The translations under genes and the position numbers were made by a program. From Sorghum bicolor (taxonomy: Eukaryota > Streptophyta > Magnoliopsida > Poales > Poaceae), in assembly GCF_000003195.3 (NCBI RefSeq), contig NW_018396401.1:310660-374659 (forward strand): 64,000 nt of DNA, written 5' to 3'. The notes below the pieces were generated by a model, which made no database searches, was not told where the DNA came from, and saw nothing but the letters and a program-made list of their open reading frames with translations. Of the stretch, positions 13,243-24,734 are shown piece by piece (the first letter of the stretch is position 1; the number at the start of each line of letters is the position of its first letter).

Positions 13243-13640
13243 CACCGGACGCTGACTCAGAAGCACCGGACGCTGTTCCTGTGCGTCCGGTGAGCAGGCA
13301 TCCTGACTCGGTTAGGGTTAGGCACCGGATGATAGGCACCGGACGCAGCTTGGAGCGTCCGGTGGTGTGCGTCCGGTGTGAGGAGGTTTTGCAAACCTCT
13401 CTGCGCATGAGTCCGGTGAGCACCGGACGCTCAAGGTGCGTCCGGTGGCTCGCGTCCGGTGACCCTGCAAGTTTGCGGAGCTCTCTGCGCATGAGTCCGG
13501 TGTGCACCGGACACGTCCGGTGCTAACTTGCTCAAGCGTCCGGTGCTCTGCAGGTTACCGTTAGACTCTGACACGAGGCTGACGTTGGAGCACCGGACGC
13601 TGGTGTTGAGCGTCCGGTGCCCCTTTAAGAGCGTCCGGTG
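13243..13640. promoter_or_regulatory. Array of CACCGGACGC / GCGTCCGGTG half-sites in the U3
   Basis: About 18 half-sites of CACCGGA or TCCGGTG in both orientations lie within 400 bp, ending about 50 bp upstream of the TATA box. They can pair into inverted repeats (for example 'caccggacgc' with 'gcgtccggtg'). Palindrome-rich LTR arrays with this core are, as I recall, a Sirevirus hallmark; a role as enhancer or small-RNA source is inference. The same array is at 21704-22100 in the 3' LTR. Confidence 0.85.
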
Positions 13641-13693
13641 ACCGCGAGTTAGACCCAGTGAGAGAGCCAACGGCTCTATTTGTTTGAGGGGTC

Positions 13694-13701
13694 TATAAAT
13701 A
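13694..13701 (+). promoter_or_regulatory. TATA box of the Sirevirus 5' LTR
   Basis: TATAAATA follows the motif array and precedes a 5' leader leading to the PBS. The 3' LTR copy is at 22155-22162. A second TATA-like 'tactataaagagggg' at 12896-12911 is also shared with the second Sirevirus. Confidence 0.75.
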
Positions 13702-14574
13702 GTTGTTGGCCGGCTTAGGGCTTACTCTCTTGGCATTCTAACATACTTGACATCCTTGTGAGCCTAAGCAAACACCTCCCACTCATCTCCTTCATAGATT
13801 ATACATCTTTGTGAGATTGGGAGTGATTCCAAGTGCATTTGCTTGAGTGATTGCATCTAGTGGCACTTGGGGATCGTTCTAGCTGCGGTTTTCTTGTTAC
13901 TCTTGGTGGTTGCCGCCACCTAGACGGCTTGGAGCAGCGGAGGAGCTTTGGCACGAGTTGGTGATTGTTCGTGGCCATCTCCCGGTGATTGTGAGGGGTC
14001 TTGTACCTTCCCCAGCGGAGAGCCGAAAGGTAACTCTAGTGGATTGCTCGTGTCATTGAGCTACCTCACTTGTGGGTAGGTTCTTGTGGTGTCCTAGTGA
14101 GGACGAGGTTCGTGCTACACCTCTTAGCCACCGAACCACCAAGTGTTGGTCGACACAACGGGGACGTAGCGTGCCGGCAAGCACGTGAACCTCGGGAGAA
14201 AATTCGGTGTCTCAATTGTGTTTGATTGGCATTCTCCCAGTGCTTGATTGTTTATATTGGTGATTGGTTCATCCCCTACACGGCGGTATAAATATCTCAT
14301 CTTATCTTTACTTACCGCAAACTAGTGTAATTAGTTTAGTTGCTTACTTTGACTTGTGTAGCTTAGTTCTCTAGTGTAACTTGTAGAGACTTAGTTCTTA
14401 TGTGCATAGAGATCTTAGGAACTAGAATTGTTGGGTAGGTGGCTTGCAAACACCCCTTTAGAGCTAGAGCAAAAAGCTTCGCTTTGTTATTTACTAACCT
14501 TTTGCTCTAGTGAGTTTGTAGAATTTTTAAATAGGCTATTCACCCCCCCTCTAGCCATATTAGGGCCTTTCAAG

Positions 14575-14586
14575 TGGTATCAGAGC
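14575..14586 (+). promoter_or_regulatory. Primer binding site (initiator tRNA-Met)
   Basis: TGGTATCAGAGC, a perfect match to the common plant PBS, two bases after the 5' LTR. Confidence 0.96.
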
Positions 14587-14631
14587 CGTGGTCACCGTTT
14601 GTGAAGGCTTAACAACCTCGGTGCTCAAATT

Positions 14632-16716
14632 ATGGCTCAAATAGTGTTCAACCATGTTGGGGGCAAACCACCGTTCTTTGATGGCACAAGCTCTTTTGAC
14701 TATTGGAAGAGAAAGATGAAAATGTATCTTGGATCAATAAATGATAGAGTGTGGGAAGTCACCGAAAATGACTTTGTGATTCTTGATCCGGCTAACCCCA
14801 CCGACAATGAGAGAGCAAACAAGCAATGCAATACTATGGCTCTCAACACAATATACAATGGCATTGATTCAAAGGTATTTGAACAAGTCAAAGATCTTGA
14901 GAAGGCTAGTGAAGTGTGGACAAGGCTTGAAGAAACATATGAGGGCACTACAACGGTAAAAAGTGCCAAGTTGTATATGCTCAAGGACAAGCTTTCAAAC
15001 TTTAAGATGAAGGATGATGAGTCCATACCGGAGATGTTCTATAGGCTCCAAGTCATCATAAATGATCTCAAGGGCCTTGGTGAGAAAGTGAAGGATGAGG
15101 ACTTCATTCACAAGTTCTTGATGTGCTTGCCCAAGAGGTTCAAGACATTGAGAACAATCATCTTTAGAGGTGGATTGACCGGTGTATCTCCCAATGAGGT
15201 ACTTGGAGATGTCATGACCGAAGATCAATACAATGACAATGATGATGATGAGGTCATGAAGAAGGATGATGATGACAAGAAGAAGAAGAGTGTAGCATTC
15301 AAAGCTAGCTCTTCATCCAAGAGCAAGAACAAGGGCAAAGCCAAGAAGGAAGAATCAAGCGATGAGGAGTGCTCCAATGATGATAGTAATGATGAAGCAC
15401 TAGCACTCTTCGTCCGCAAGTTTGGCAAGATGATGAAGAAGAAGGGCTACCATACAAGAAAGAGAAGGGACAAGTCCAAGAACAAGGAATATGTGAGGCT
15501 ATGCTACAAGTGCAAGAGCCCCGATCATATTGTGGCGGATTGTCCATACAATAGTGATCATGATGAGCATGACAAGAAGAACAAGAAGGAGAAGAAAGAA
15601 AAGAAAGAGAAGAAGATGGTCTTCAAGAAGAAGAAGAAGGGTGGATCCTATGTTGTGACATGGGATAGTGATGCTTCTTCGAATGATGATTCTAGTGATG
15701 ATGACAAGTCATCCAAGAAGAAGGCGCTTGCAAGCATTGCTATCAACAACAAGCCATCACTCTTCGACACTCCTTCGTGCTTCATGGCCAAGGGCCACAA
15801 GGTACAATATGATGAGAGTGAAAGTGAAAGTGAACATGAACATGATAGTGATAGTGATGATGAAAATGAATTCACTAATGAACAACTCATGGATATGTTA
15901 GAACAAGCCGATTCACTTATTCAATCTAAAAACAAGAAGTGCAAAGAATTGGCCAAGAAGTTAAAAGCTCTTGAACAATCCTTTGGTGAGCTCAATGCTA
16001 ATCATGAGAGGCTAGTGGAAGCCCATGAGAAGCTTGGCAAGGCTCACACCAAGCTTGAGAAAGCTCACTCCTTGTTGTTAGAAGAGAACAAGGAAAAGGT
16101 TGTTGTATCATGTGATGTGGGCACAACATGTGACTTAATTAAAGAATCACCCAACCTACCTATTGTTGTTGCCACTAACTCTTCTTGTAGGTCTTCATCC
16201 ACCACCACCAACTCTACCTCTACTTCTAGTGTTGGTATCGCTTGTGATGCTTCACTAAAGGTTGACAATGAGACTCTCAAGAGAGAGGTGGATGAGCTCA
16301 CTCACGCCCTAGGCAAGGCCTATGGTGGTGAGGCCCGCTTGCTAAAGTGCTTGGGTAGCCAAAGGTTTTCTCTCAACAAAGAGGGATTAGGCTATACCCC
16401 CAAGAAGGGCAAGAAAGCTTTTGCAACTCACAAGCCTAGCTTTGTGAAGAGCAATGGTCGATATTGCAACAAATGCAAGCAAGTTGGGCACCTAGAGCTT
16501 AATTGCAATAAAATGAACAAGAACAAGAAAATTGCTAATGTGCCTTACATTCCTTTTGATTCTTGTTATGTGCTTACCAAGGGTGAGAAGGGTGTGCATG
16601 CTAAGTTTGTTGGTACACCAATTGTGGGTCCAAAGAAGAAGGCCATTTGGGTACCAAAAAGCTTAGTCACTAACCTCCAAGGACCCAAACAAGTATGGGT
16701 ACCTAAGAAACATTGA
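14632..16716 (+). CDS. gag: Sirevirus Gag polyprotein
   Basis: The reading frame of 694 residues starts at the first ATG after the PBS. Order of features: an N-terminal 'FDGTSSFDYWK' region; a UBN2/retrotransposon gag domain (about 60-190); a zinc knuckle CYKCKSPDHIVADC (about residue 291) after a long Lys/Ser-rich stretch; a second Lys-rich and Asp/Ser-rich region; a predicted coiled coil (about 415-500); and a second knuckle CNKCKQVGHLELNC (about 612). Gag forms the cytoplasmic particle and packages RNA. Two zinc knuckles and unusually long gag fit Sireviruses. The frame ends in TGA at 16714-16716 and a TAG follows at 16726-16728 before pol in the same frame, so pol would need stop suppression or another device. 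Gag itself looks intact. Confidence 0.93.
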   Translation: MAQIVFNHVGGKPPFFDGTSSFDYWKRKMKMYLGSINDRVWEVTENDFVILDPANPTDNERANKQCNTMALNTIYNGIDSKVFEQVKDLEKASEVWTRLEETYEGTTTVKSAKLYMLKDKLSNFKMKDDESIPEMFYRLQVIINDLKGLGEKVKDEDFIHKFLMCLPKRFKTLRTIIFRGGLTGVSPNEVLGDVMTEDQYNDNDDDEVMKKDDDDKKKKSVAFKASSSSKSKNKGKAKKEESSDEECSNDDSNDEALALFVRKFGKMMKKKGYHTRKRRDKSKNKEYVRLCYKCKSPDHIVADCPYNSDHDEHDKKNKKEKKEKKEKKMVFKKKKKGGSYVVTWDSDASSNDDSSDDDKSSKKKALASIAINNKPSLFDTPSCFMAKGHKVQYDESESESEHEHDSDSDDENEFTNEQLMDMLEQADSLIQSKNKKCKELAKKLKALEQSFGELNANHERLVEAHEKLGKAHTKLEKAHSLLLEENKEKVVVSCDVGTTCDLIKESPNLPIVVATNSSCRSSSTTTNSTSTSSVGIACDASLKVDNETLKREVDELTHALGKAYGGEARLLKCLGSQRFSLNKEGLGYTPKKGKKAFATHKPSFVKSNGRYCNKCKQVGHLELNCNKMNKNKKIANVPYIPFDSCYVLTKGEKGVHAKFVGTPIVGPKKKAIWVPKSLVTNLQGPKQVWVPKKH

Positions 16717-19700
16717 TTTGTTTTGTAGGTAAACTATAAAGCCGGAGGAAGGCATTGGGTGCTTGATAGTGGGTGCACACAACACATGACCGGTGATTCA
16801 AGAATGTTCAATTCAATCAATCCAAATGATGACAATGGTGTTGATAGTATCACATTTGGTGACAATGGCAAAGTCAAGGTCAAAGGGCTTGGTAAAATTG
16901 CTATATCCAATGACTTGAGCATTTCCAATGTGCTACTAGTAGAGAGCTTGAACTTCAATTTGTTATCCGTAGCTCAACTTTGTGATCTTGGTTTCAAATG
17001 CATATTTGGAGTTGATGATGTAGAGATCATAAGTGTATATGGCTCAAACTTGATATTCAAAGGCTTTAGATATGAGAATCTATACTTGGTTGATTTCAAT
17101 GCTAGTGAAGCTCAATTATCAACATGCTTGCTCACTAAATCTAGCATGGGTTGGTTATGGCATAGAAGGCTTGGTCATGTTGGAATGAAACAATTAAACA
17201 AGTTAGTCAAGCATGATCTTGTTAGAGGCTTGAAAGATGTCACATTTGAGAAAGACAAGCTTTGTAGTGCATGTCAAGCCGGAAAGCAAGTTGGCAACAC
17301 TCATCCAAAGAAGAGCATCATGAGTACATGCAAGGCATTTGAGTTGTTGCACATGGACTTATTTGGACCAACCACATACACAAGCATTGGTGGAAACAAA
17401 TATGGATTTGTGATTGTGGATGATTTCACAAGATATACATGGGTATTCTTTCTTAGTGACAAGAGTGATGCTTTTGCAACTTTCAAATCATTTGTCAAGA
17501 GAATACACAATGAGTTCGAAACAACCATCAAGAAAGTGAGAAGTGACAATGGAAGTGAATTCAAGAATACAAGAGTTGATGAACTTTGTGATGAATTTGG
17601 CATTAGGCATCAATTCTCGGCCAAGTACACTCCACAATCAAATGGTCTTGTTGAGAGGAAGAATAGAACCTTGATTGACATGGCAAGATCAATGTTGAGT
17701 GAGTTCAATGTGAGTCATTCTTTTTGGGCCGAAGCAATCAACATGGCTTGCTACTATAGCAACCGACTCTATTGTCACCCAATGATGGAGAAGACTCCAT
17801 ATGAGCTCTTGAATGGAAGAAAGCCCAATATTGCATACTTTCGGGTTTTTGGTTGCAAATGCTACATATTGAAGAAAGGCACTAGATTGAGTAAATTTGA
17901 AAAGAAATGTGATGAAGGATTCTTGCTTGGTTACTCAACTACTAGCAAAGCTTATAGAGTTTGGAATTTGGCTAGTGGTACTCTTGAAGAAGTGCATGAT
18001 GTTGAGTTTGATGAAACCAATGGCTCTCAAGAGGAAGATGAAAATCTAGATAATGTAAGAGGCACTCAATTGGCCAATGCAATGAAGAATATGGACATTG
18101 GTGACTTAAGACCTAGAGAGGTGATTGATGTTGAAGATGACAAAAATCAAGTGTTTCCTACCTCTAATGTGCAAGCTAGTGGTTCTCATGATCAAAATCA
18201 AGCTAATACAAGTGGTACACAAGTGCATGATCAACAAGCTAGTACATCATCTCATGATCAACCAAGTGCAAGCAATCAAGTCCAAATACTCCAACCAACA
18301 AATATTGCAAGAGATCATCCATTGGATCATATCATAGGTGACATTCAAAGAGGAGTGCAAACTAGATCAAGATTAGCATCATTTTGTGAGCATTTCTCCT
18401 TTGTGTCTCACATTGAGCCAAAGAAGATTGATGAAGCATTGAGAGATGTTGATTGGGTTAATGCTATGCATGAAGAGCTTAACAACTTCAAGAGAAATCA
18501 AGTATGGGAATTAGTTGAGAGGCCTAGTGATCATAATGTCATTGGTACTAGATGGGTCTTTCACAACAAACAAGATCAAGATGGGATAGTTGTAAGGAAC
18601 AAAGCAAGATTGGTAGCACAAGGCTATACTCAAGTTGAAGGTCTTGACTTTGGTGAAACATATGCCCCGGTTGCAAGATAGGAAGCAATTAGGATCTTGT
18701 TAGCTTATGCTTGTGCTCATAACATCAAGCTATATCAAATGGATGTGAAAAGTGCATTTCTCAATGGCTATATCAATGAAGAAGTTTATGTTGAGCAACC
18801 TCCCGGATTTGAAGATGACAAGAAACCCAACCATGTTTACAAGCTAAGAAAGGCATTGTATGGTTTGAAGCAAGCACCTAGAGCATGGTATGAGAGATTG
18901 AGAGATTTCTTACTCTCTAAAGGTTTCAAGATGGGCAAGGTTGACACCACTCTCTTCACCAAGAAGATTGGCAAGGACTTGTTTGTATTGCAAATATATG
19001 TTGATGATATCATATTTGGATCAACCAACCAAGAATTTTGTGAGGAGTTTGGCAACATGATGGCTAATGAGTTTGAGATGTCAATGATTGGAGAGCTTAG
19101 TTACTTCCTTGGTCTTCAAATCAAGCAATTGAAGAATGGCACATTTGTGAGTCAAGGCAAGTACATAAAAGACATGCTCAAGAAGTTTGGTATGGATGAT
19201 GCAAAATCAATTAGCACTCCAATGGGAACAAATGGAAGCTTAGATAGTGATACAAGTAGAAATATGGTGGATCAAAAGTTGTATCGGTCTATGATTGGAA
19301 GCCTACTCTATGTGACCGCATCAAGACCGGATGTTATGTTTAGTGTATGCATGTGTGCAAGATTCCAAGCCTCACCAAAATAAAGTCATTTGAAAGCAAC
19401 AAAGAGAATATTGAGGTACTTGAAGCATACACAAAATGTTGGTTTGTGGTATCCCAAAGGTGCAAAGTTTGAACTTGTTGGATATTCCGACTCGGACTAT
19501 GCGGGATGCAAAGTTGAAAGAAGAAGCACATCGGGTACATGTCAACTATTGGGAAGATCACTTGTCTCATGGTCATCCAAGAAGCAAAATAGTGTTGCAC
19601 TATCAACCGCCGAAGCGGAGTACATTGCGGCCGGTAGTTGTTGTGCACAAATCCTATGGATGAAGGCAACACTGAAGGACTTTGGAATCAATTTTAAACA

Positions 19701-19950
19701 AGTGCCATTGCTATGTGACAATGAAAGTGCCGTGAAGCTCACCAACAATCCAGTTCAACACTCAAGAACAAAGCATATAGATGTCCGCCATCATTTCATA
19801 AGAGATCACCAACAAAAAGGGGACATTTGCATTGAGAGTATAGGCACCGATGATCAACTTGCCGATATATTCACCAAGCCACTTGATGAGAAGAGGTTTT
19901 GCAAGCTAAGGAATGAATTGAATATACTTGACTTCTCAAATATGTGTTGA
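16717..19950 (+). pseudogene. pol: Sirevirus Pol polyprotein (PR-INT-RT-RNase H), two premature stops
   Basis: One frame, the same as gag, runs from 16729 to TGA at 19948-19950. Domains in order: aspartic protease (LDSGCTQHMTG near 16765); pre-integrase zinc region ('LWHRRLGHVG'); integrase DDE core ('DLFGP', 'VRSDNGSEF', 'NGLVERKNRTL'); reverse transcriptase ('RWVFHNKQD', 'MDVKSAFLNG', catalytic YVDDI near 19000); RNase H ('YSDSDYAGC', 'STAEAEYIA', 'ADIFTKPL'). The integrase-before-RT order defines Ty1/copia. Stops break the frame at 18679-18681 (TAG, in 'APVAR*EAIR') and 19381-19383 (TAA), both probably by transversions. All catalytic motifs are otherwise present. Confidence 0.93.
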
Positions 19951-21085
19951 TGCACCCCCACTATATGACATGCCTCTCCTTCGAGCAAAGCAAGGTGAAA
20001 TTGTTTGACATATCATTCATTCTTTGCTAAGGACTTGCTTAGTGCATCTAGTCATTCCCTACATGTCTTAGGATCATTCATGAAAATCAAATGAATTTGA
20101 TGCTTGTATGGTACCACTATTGCTTTTATGCTTGACTTGATCTAGTGGTAGCATATGACATGTTTGTGGGCTTGCAATCCTAGTGTTTGATCTAGAATAT
20201 GAGCTATAAGTGTTTAACTCAACATGGTACAAGATAACCCTTATTTGGAGGTGTGAAGAAGCTTGTCCTTGGATCAAACCGAGTTAAATATCTTAGGCAA
20301 GTAATCTAGATTGGACCAATTTGGGAAAATGATCTCACTACACATGGTCTCACACTAACATATTTAAAATTTGAGCTCACCTTTTGTGGTCATTGATGAC
20401 AAAGGGGGAGAAATTACAAAGGAAATACAAAGATAGGAAGTAACATGATAAAAGAAGGGGATCAATTAACATGATAAAAGAAGGGGATCAATTAAAATTT
20501 TGAAGCACACAAGTAGGGGGAGCAAGCTCATAAACTTGTATGTTGCATTTGTGTGCATCACATATGTTTGCTTGCATTTGCATTAGCTTTAGAAGTTTTC
20601 TCTCCAATGCCTTGCTTGTGTGGTGTATGCTAGTTGTAAGTTTGATTGATGAAATGAAAAACTAGCATGCATAGGTAGTGCAACTAGACTTTTAGTTGTT
20701 TCACAAGTGGTACTAGAACCTTGTTTATAATGTTGATCTCACGAGGTGTTCTAGTTTTGTGAATGTCTAGTTACTAATGGTGCTAAGGATGGTATACATT
20801 GGCAACTCCGATTGGTATCACGCTTCAAAGGTCCATTCTTTACACCTTAGCATCATTTGGTAGAAATTGACTCCTATATTTCCTATTCAAGCATATGTGC
20901 AAGCTTTCAAATCCAAACTCTTAGCACATATGTAGGGGGAGCAATTGCTACCAATTTGGGTTTATGAAACTTGTCCATAATCTTTGCACACGGTAAAATG
21001 CTTGGGCAAGCAACATGAATCCAAGAAAATTTTATTGAAAATCTTTGTAAAAAGGGTTGTCATCAATTACCAAAAAGGGGGAGAT
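19951..21085 (+). other. Sirevirus 3' non-coding region with repeated polypurine tracts
   Basis: About 1.1 kb without a convincing ORF; I see no env-like gene. Polypurine tracts occur at 20401-20410, 20513-20522, 20932-20940 and directly before the 3' LTR at 21072-21084 (AAAAAGGGGGAGA-like). Multiple tracts of this kind are reported for Sireviruses. A 26-bp unit is tandemly duplicated at 20441-20492. Confidence 0.82.
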
Positions 21086-23033
21086 TGAAAGCCCTAGTTT
21101 GGTTTTGGATAATTGATGAAACCCTAGTACTAACCTCTATACTAAGTGTGTGTAGACTTAATGAGGTTGGTACATGCCAAGTGATGATCATGGTGATGAT
21201 GGTGATGACCACAAGATGATCAAGTGCTCAACTTTGAAAAGAAGAAAGAGAAAAACAAAACCCTATGGAGATCAAGGCAAAGGTATTGCTTAGGGTTTTG
21301 GTTTTGGTGATCAAGACACCATAGAGGGTGTGATCACATTTAGGATAGATAGCCGTACTATAAAGAGGGGAATTGTTTGGCTAAGCGGTTATCAAGTGCC
21401 ACTAGGTGTCGTTGTTCATGTGCATGCATTTAAGAACCTAGTGCGCTAACTTAACTCCTTCAAAGAAAATGATTGTGAAAATGCTAACACACGTGCACAT
21501 GTTGGTTTACACATTGTGGTGTTGGCACACTTTGAGAAGGAGGTGGAGTTTGAAGGGTAGAGAGAGGATGGGTTCCTCTCTCCCTCCCGCCGAGCTTGCG
21601 AGGCGAGATTCGGCGCTTTTCAAGAAAATGAAGTGCATATTTTCTATTGCGCCGGTGGGAAATTTGGAGAAGTCGCGGGAGTGTTTTCTCGCTGAGGAAC
21701 ACTCACCGGACGCTGACTCAGAAGCACCGGACGCTGTTCCTGTGCGTCCAGTGAGCAGGCATCCTGACTCGGTTAGGGTTAGGCACCGGATGATAGGCAC
21801 CGGACGCAGCTTGGAGCGTCCGGTGGTGTGCGTCCGGTGTGAGGAGGTTTTGCAAACCTCTCTGCGCATGAGTCCGGTGAGCACCGGACGCTCAAGGTGC
21901 GTCCGGTGGCTCGCGTCCGGTGACCCTGCAAGTTTGCGGAGCTCTCTGCGCATGAGTCCGGTGTGCACCGGACACGTCCGGTGCTAACTTGCTCAAGCGT
22001 CCGGTGCTCTACAGGTTACCGTTAGACTCTGACACGCGGCTGACGTTGGAGCACCGGACGCTGGTGTTGAGCGTCCGGTGCCCCTTTAAGAGCGTCCGGT
22101 GACCCCGAGTTAGACCCAGTGAGAGAGCCAACGGCTCTATTTGTTTGAGGGGTCTATAAATAGTTGTTGGCCGGCTTAGGGCTTACTCTCTTGGCATTCT
22201 AACATACTTGACATCCTTGTGAGCCTAAGCAAACACCTCCCACTCATCTCCTTCATAGATTATACATCTTTGTGAGATTGGGAGTGATTCCAAGTGCATT
22301 TGCTTGAGTGATTGCATCTAGTGGCACTTGGGGATCGTTCTAGCTGCGGTTTTCTTGTTACTCTTGGTGGTTGCCGCCACCTAGACGGCTTGGAGCAGCG
22401 GAGGAGCTTTGGCACGAGTTGGTGATTGTTCGTGGCCATCTCCCGGTGATTGTGAGGGGTCTTGTACCTTCCCCAGCGGAGAGCCGAAAGGTAACTCTAG
22501 TGGATTGCTCGTGTCATTGAGCTACCTCACTTGTGGGTAGGTTCTTGTGGTGTCCTAGTGAGGACGAGGTTCGTGCTACACCTCTTAGCCACCGAACCAC
22601 CAAGTGTTGGTCGACACAACGGGGACGTAGCGTGCCGGCAAGCACGTGAACCTCGGGAGAAAAATCGGTGTCTCAATTGTGTTTGATTGGCATTCTCCCG
22701 GTGCTTGATTGTTTATATTGGTGATTGGTTCATCCCCTACACGGCGGTATAAATATCTCATCTAATCTTTACTTACCGCAAACTAGTGTAATTAGTTTAG
22801 TTGCTTACTTTGACTTGTGTAGCTTAGTTCTCTAGTGTAACTTGTAGAGACTTAGTTCTTGTGTGCATAGAGATCTTAGGAACTAGAATTGTTGGGTAGG
22901 TGGCTTGCAAACACCCCTTTAGAGCTAGAGAAAAAAGCTTCGCTTTGTTATTTACTAACCTTTTGCTCTAGTGAGTTTGTAGAATTTTTAAATAGGCTAT
23001 TCACCCCCCCTCTAGCCATATTAGGGCCTTTCA
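21086..23033 (+). repeat. Sirevirus 3' LTR
   Basis: TGAAAGCC...CCTTTCA, 1948 bp, homologous to 12615-14572. The 10-bp length difference is the loss of one 'gagcaagtgat'-type copy near 21183. The target duplication CTCGT follows at 23034. Confidence 0.96.
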
Positions 23034-24639
23034 CTCGTCCCTTTCCAAATACCACTTTTATATCCTTGACCATTTCGAGTACATCATCCCCGGTTCGATT
23101 GAGAGGTTTGGTCCGGTGGTCTGCCTTGCCTTTAAAATGCTTGCCTTTCTTTCGTACTGGGTGGTTCACAGGAAGAAACCGACGGTGGCCAAGGTACACG
23201 ACCTTTCGACATTTTTTCAAAAATACACAGTCAAGGTCTTCATAACAATGTGTGCATGCATTATATCCCTTGTTTGACTGGCCTGAAAGATTACTCAGAG
23301 CTGGCCAATCATTGATTGTTACAAACAGCAATGCTCGCAGGTAAAAGTGCTCTTGTTTGTACTGATCCCACACGCGAACTCCTGGTTTGCTCCATAAAAG
23401 TTGAAGTTCCTCAACTAATGGCCTTAGGTAGACATCTATGTCATTGCCAGGTTGCTTCGGTCCTTGGATAAGCACCGGCATCATAATAAACTTCCGCTTC
23501 ATGCATAGCCATGGAGGAAGGTTGTAGATACATAGAGTAATTGGCCAAGTGCTGTGACTACTGCTCTGCTCACCGAAAGGATTCATACCATCTGTACTTA
23601 AGGTGAACCGCAAGTTTCTAGCATCATCTGTAAAATCTAGGAATTCTCTGTCTATCGCTCTCCACTGGGATCCATCGGCAGGGTGTCTCAGCATATTGTC
23701 TATCTTACGGTCTTCTTTATGCCACCGCAACAACTTTGCATTGTCCTTATTTCTAAACAGACGTTTTAATCGTGGTATTATAGGAGCATACCACATAACC
23801 TTGGCTGGAATTTTCTTCCTATGACGTTCTTCACCCTCAACATCGCCAGGATCATCTCGTCTAATCTTATACCGTGATGCCTTACATACTGGACATGCAT
23901 CCAAATTCTCGTATTCCTCCCCACGGTAGAGGATGTAGTCATTAGGACATGCGTGTATCTTCTGGATTTCTAATCCCAAAGGACAGACAACCTGTTTTGC
24001 TTCATACGTAGTGGTGGGCAATTCGTTGCCTTTCGGAAGCATCTTTTTTATGATCTTCAATAACTGTCCAAATGCCTTGTTAGATGTACCATTCTTTGCC
24101 TTCCATTGCAGCAATTCTAGTGTGGTACCCAGCTTTTTTTGCCCCTCTTCAGCGGTGGGATATAGCGATTTCCTGTGGTCCTCTAGCATGCGCTCGAACT
24201 TGGCTTTCTCTTTATCACTTTCACATTCTCTTTGTGCATCACGGATGGCATCACCAAAAGCATCATCGCCCCGATCATCTTCTGCCGCCACCTCTTCTTC
24301 ATTATCTCCCCCCATTGCAACATCACTGAAGCCACCGTACTGAGCAATAATATTGGCATGGTCCAATTCTTCTTCTTCTTCTTCACCTTCATCCATTATA
24401 ATCCCGCTTTCTCCATGTTTGGTCCAACAAATGTAGTTTGGTACGAAACCTGACTTTAATAAGTGTGAATGAAGAGCTCTTGAGTTAGAATATTCTGTCA
24501 AATTCTTGCACATGGCACATGGACAGCACATGAAACCGTGCCTCTTATTTGACTCGGCCACACTTAAGAAATAGTGCACGCCATTAATGAACTCTTCGGA
24601 GCGCCGATCGGTATTATACATCCAATTACGTGTTACCAT
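23034..24639 (-). pseudogene. TNP2 transposase, 5' part (upstream of the Sirevirus)
   Basis: The minus-strand reading frame begins at ATG 24639-24637 (MVTRNWMY), which directly follows an acceptor-like 'atttaatgcag'. Upstream Met codons in the frame lie in AT-rich, probably intronic DNA. The N-terminus has the transposase-associated domain with Cys residues ('CCPCAMCKN') and an acidic stretch. Then come 'ACPNDYILYRGEEYENLDACPVC', 'YAPIIPRLKRLF', 'LSTDGMNPFGEQSS', 'LPPWLCMKRKF' and 'CYEDLDCVFLKKCRKVVYLGHRRFL', all typical of the TNP2 core. The frame reaches the Sirevirus at 23033 and resumes at 12609 without loss. The apparent extension into the LTR to 22948 is accidental. Confidence 0.92.
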
Positions 24640-24734
24640 CTGCATTAAATATAACATATATATTATGAAAAAAATGCACACATATAGTTTCTCATCTTAT
24701 TGCACAACATGTCTAAGATACATAGTTGATTAAT

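Larger units (their letters stand above)
12615..14572 (+). repeat. Sirevirus 5' LTR
   Basis: The LTR starts TGAAAGCCCTAG and ends GGGCCTTTCA directly before the PBS. It matches 21086-23033. It contains the motif array at 13243-13640 and a TATA box at 13694-13701. ORFs inside it (such as 13046-13507 minus) are by-products of the GC-rich motif array. Confidence 0.96.
12615..23033 (+). mobile_element. Complete Ty1/copia Sirevirus in the CACTA transposase gene
   Basis: The 10.4-kb element has LTRs of 1958 and 1948 bp (TGAAAG...CTTTCA), an intact PBS, gag and pol in one frame, a long 3' non-coding region with several polypurine tracts, and 5-bp target duplications. Large gag with two zinc knuckles, gag and pol separated by stops in the same frame, multiple polypurine tracts and LTR arrays of CACCGGA palindromes together mark the Sirevirus (SIRE/Maximus) lineage. 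By eye the two LTRs differ at about 13 bases plus a 10-bp indel, so insertion was fairly recent. Pol carries two premature stops, so this copy cannot make full pol. Confidence 0.95.

Noticed and set aside
13046..13507. 153-codon minus-strand ORF in the Sirevirus LTR (again at 21507-21968).
   Set aside because: It follows from the GC-rich palindrome array lacking stops; antisense to the element and unlike any family I know.
13243..13640. Short repeats with variable spacing that could look like a CRISPR array.
   Set aside because: Half-sites occur in both orientations with irregular spacing inside a plant LTR; no cas genes, and the array is present in both LTR copies.
19951..21085. Possible env-like gene downstream of Sirevirus pol.
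   Set aside because: No long ORF, signal peptide or membrane segments; only polypurine tracts and non-coding DNA.
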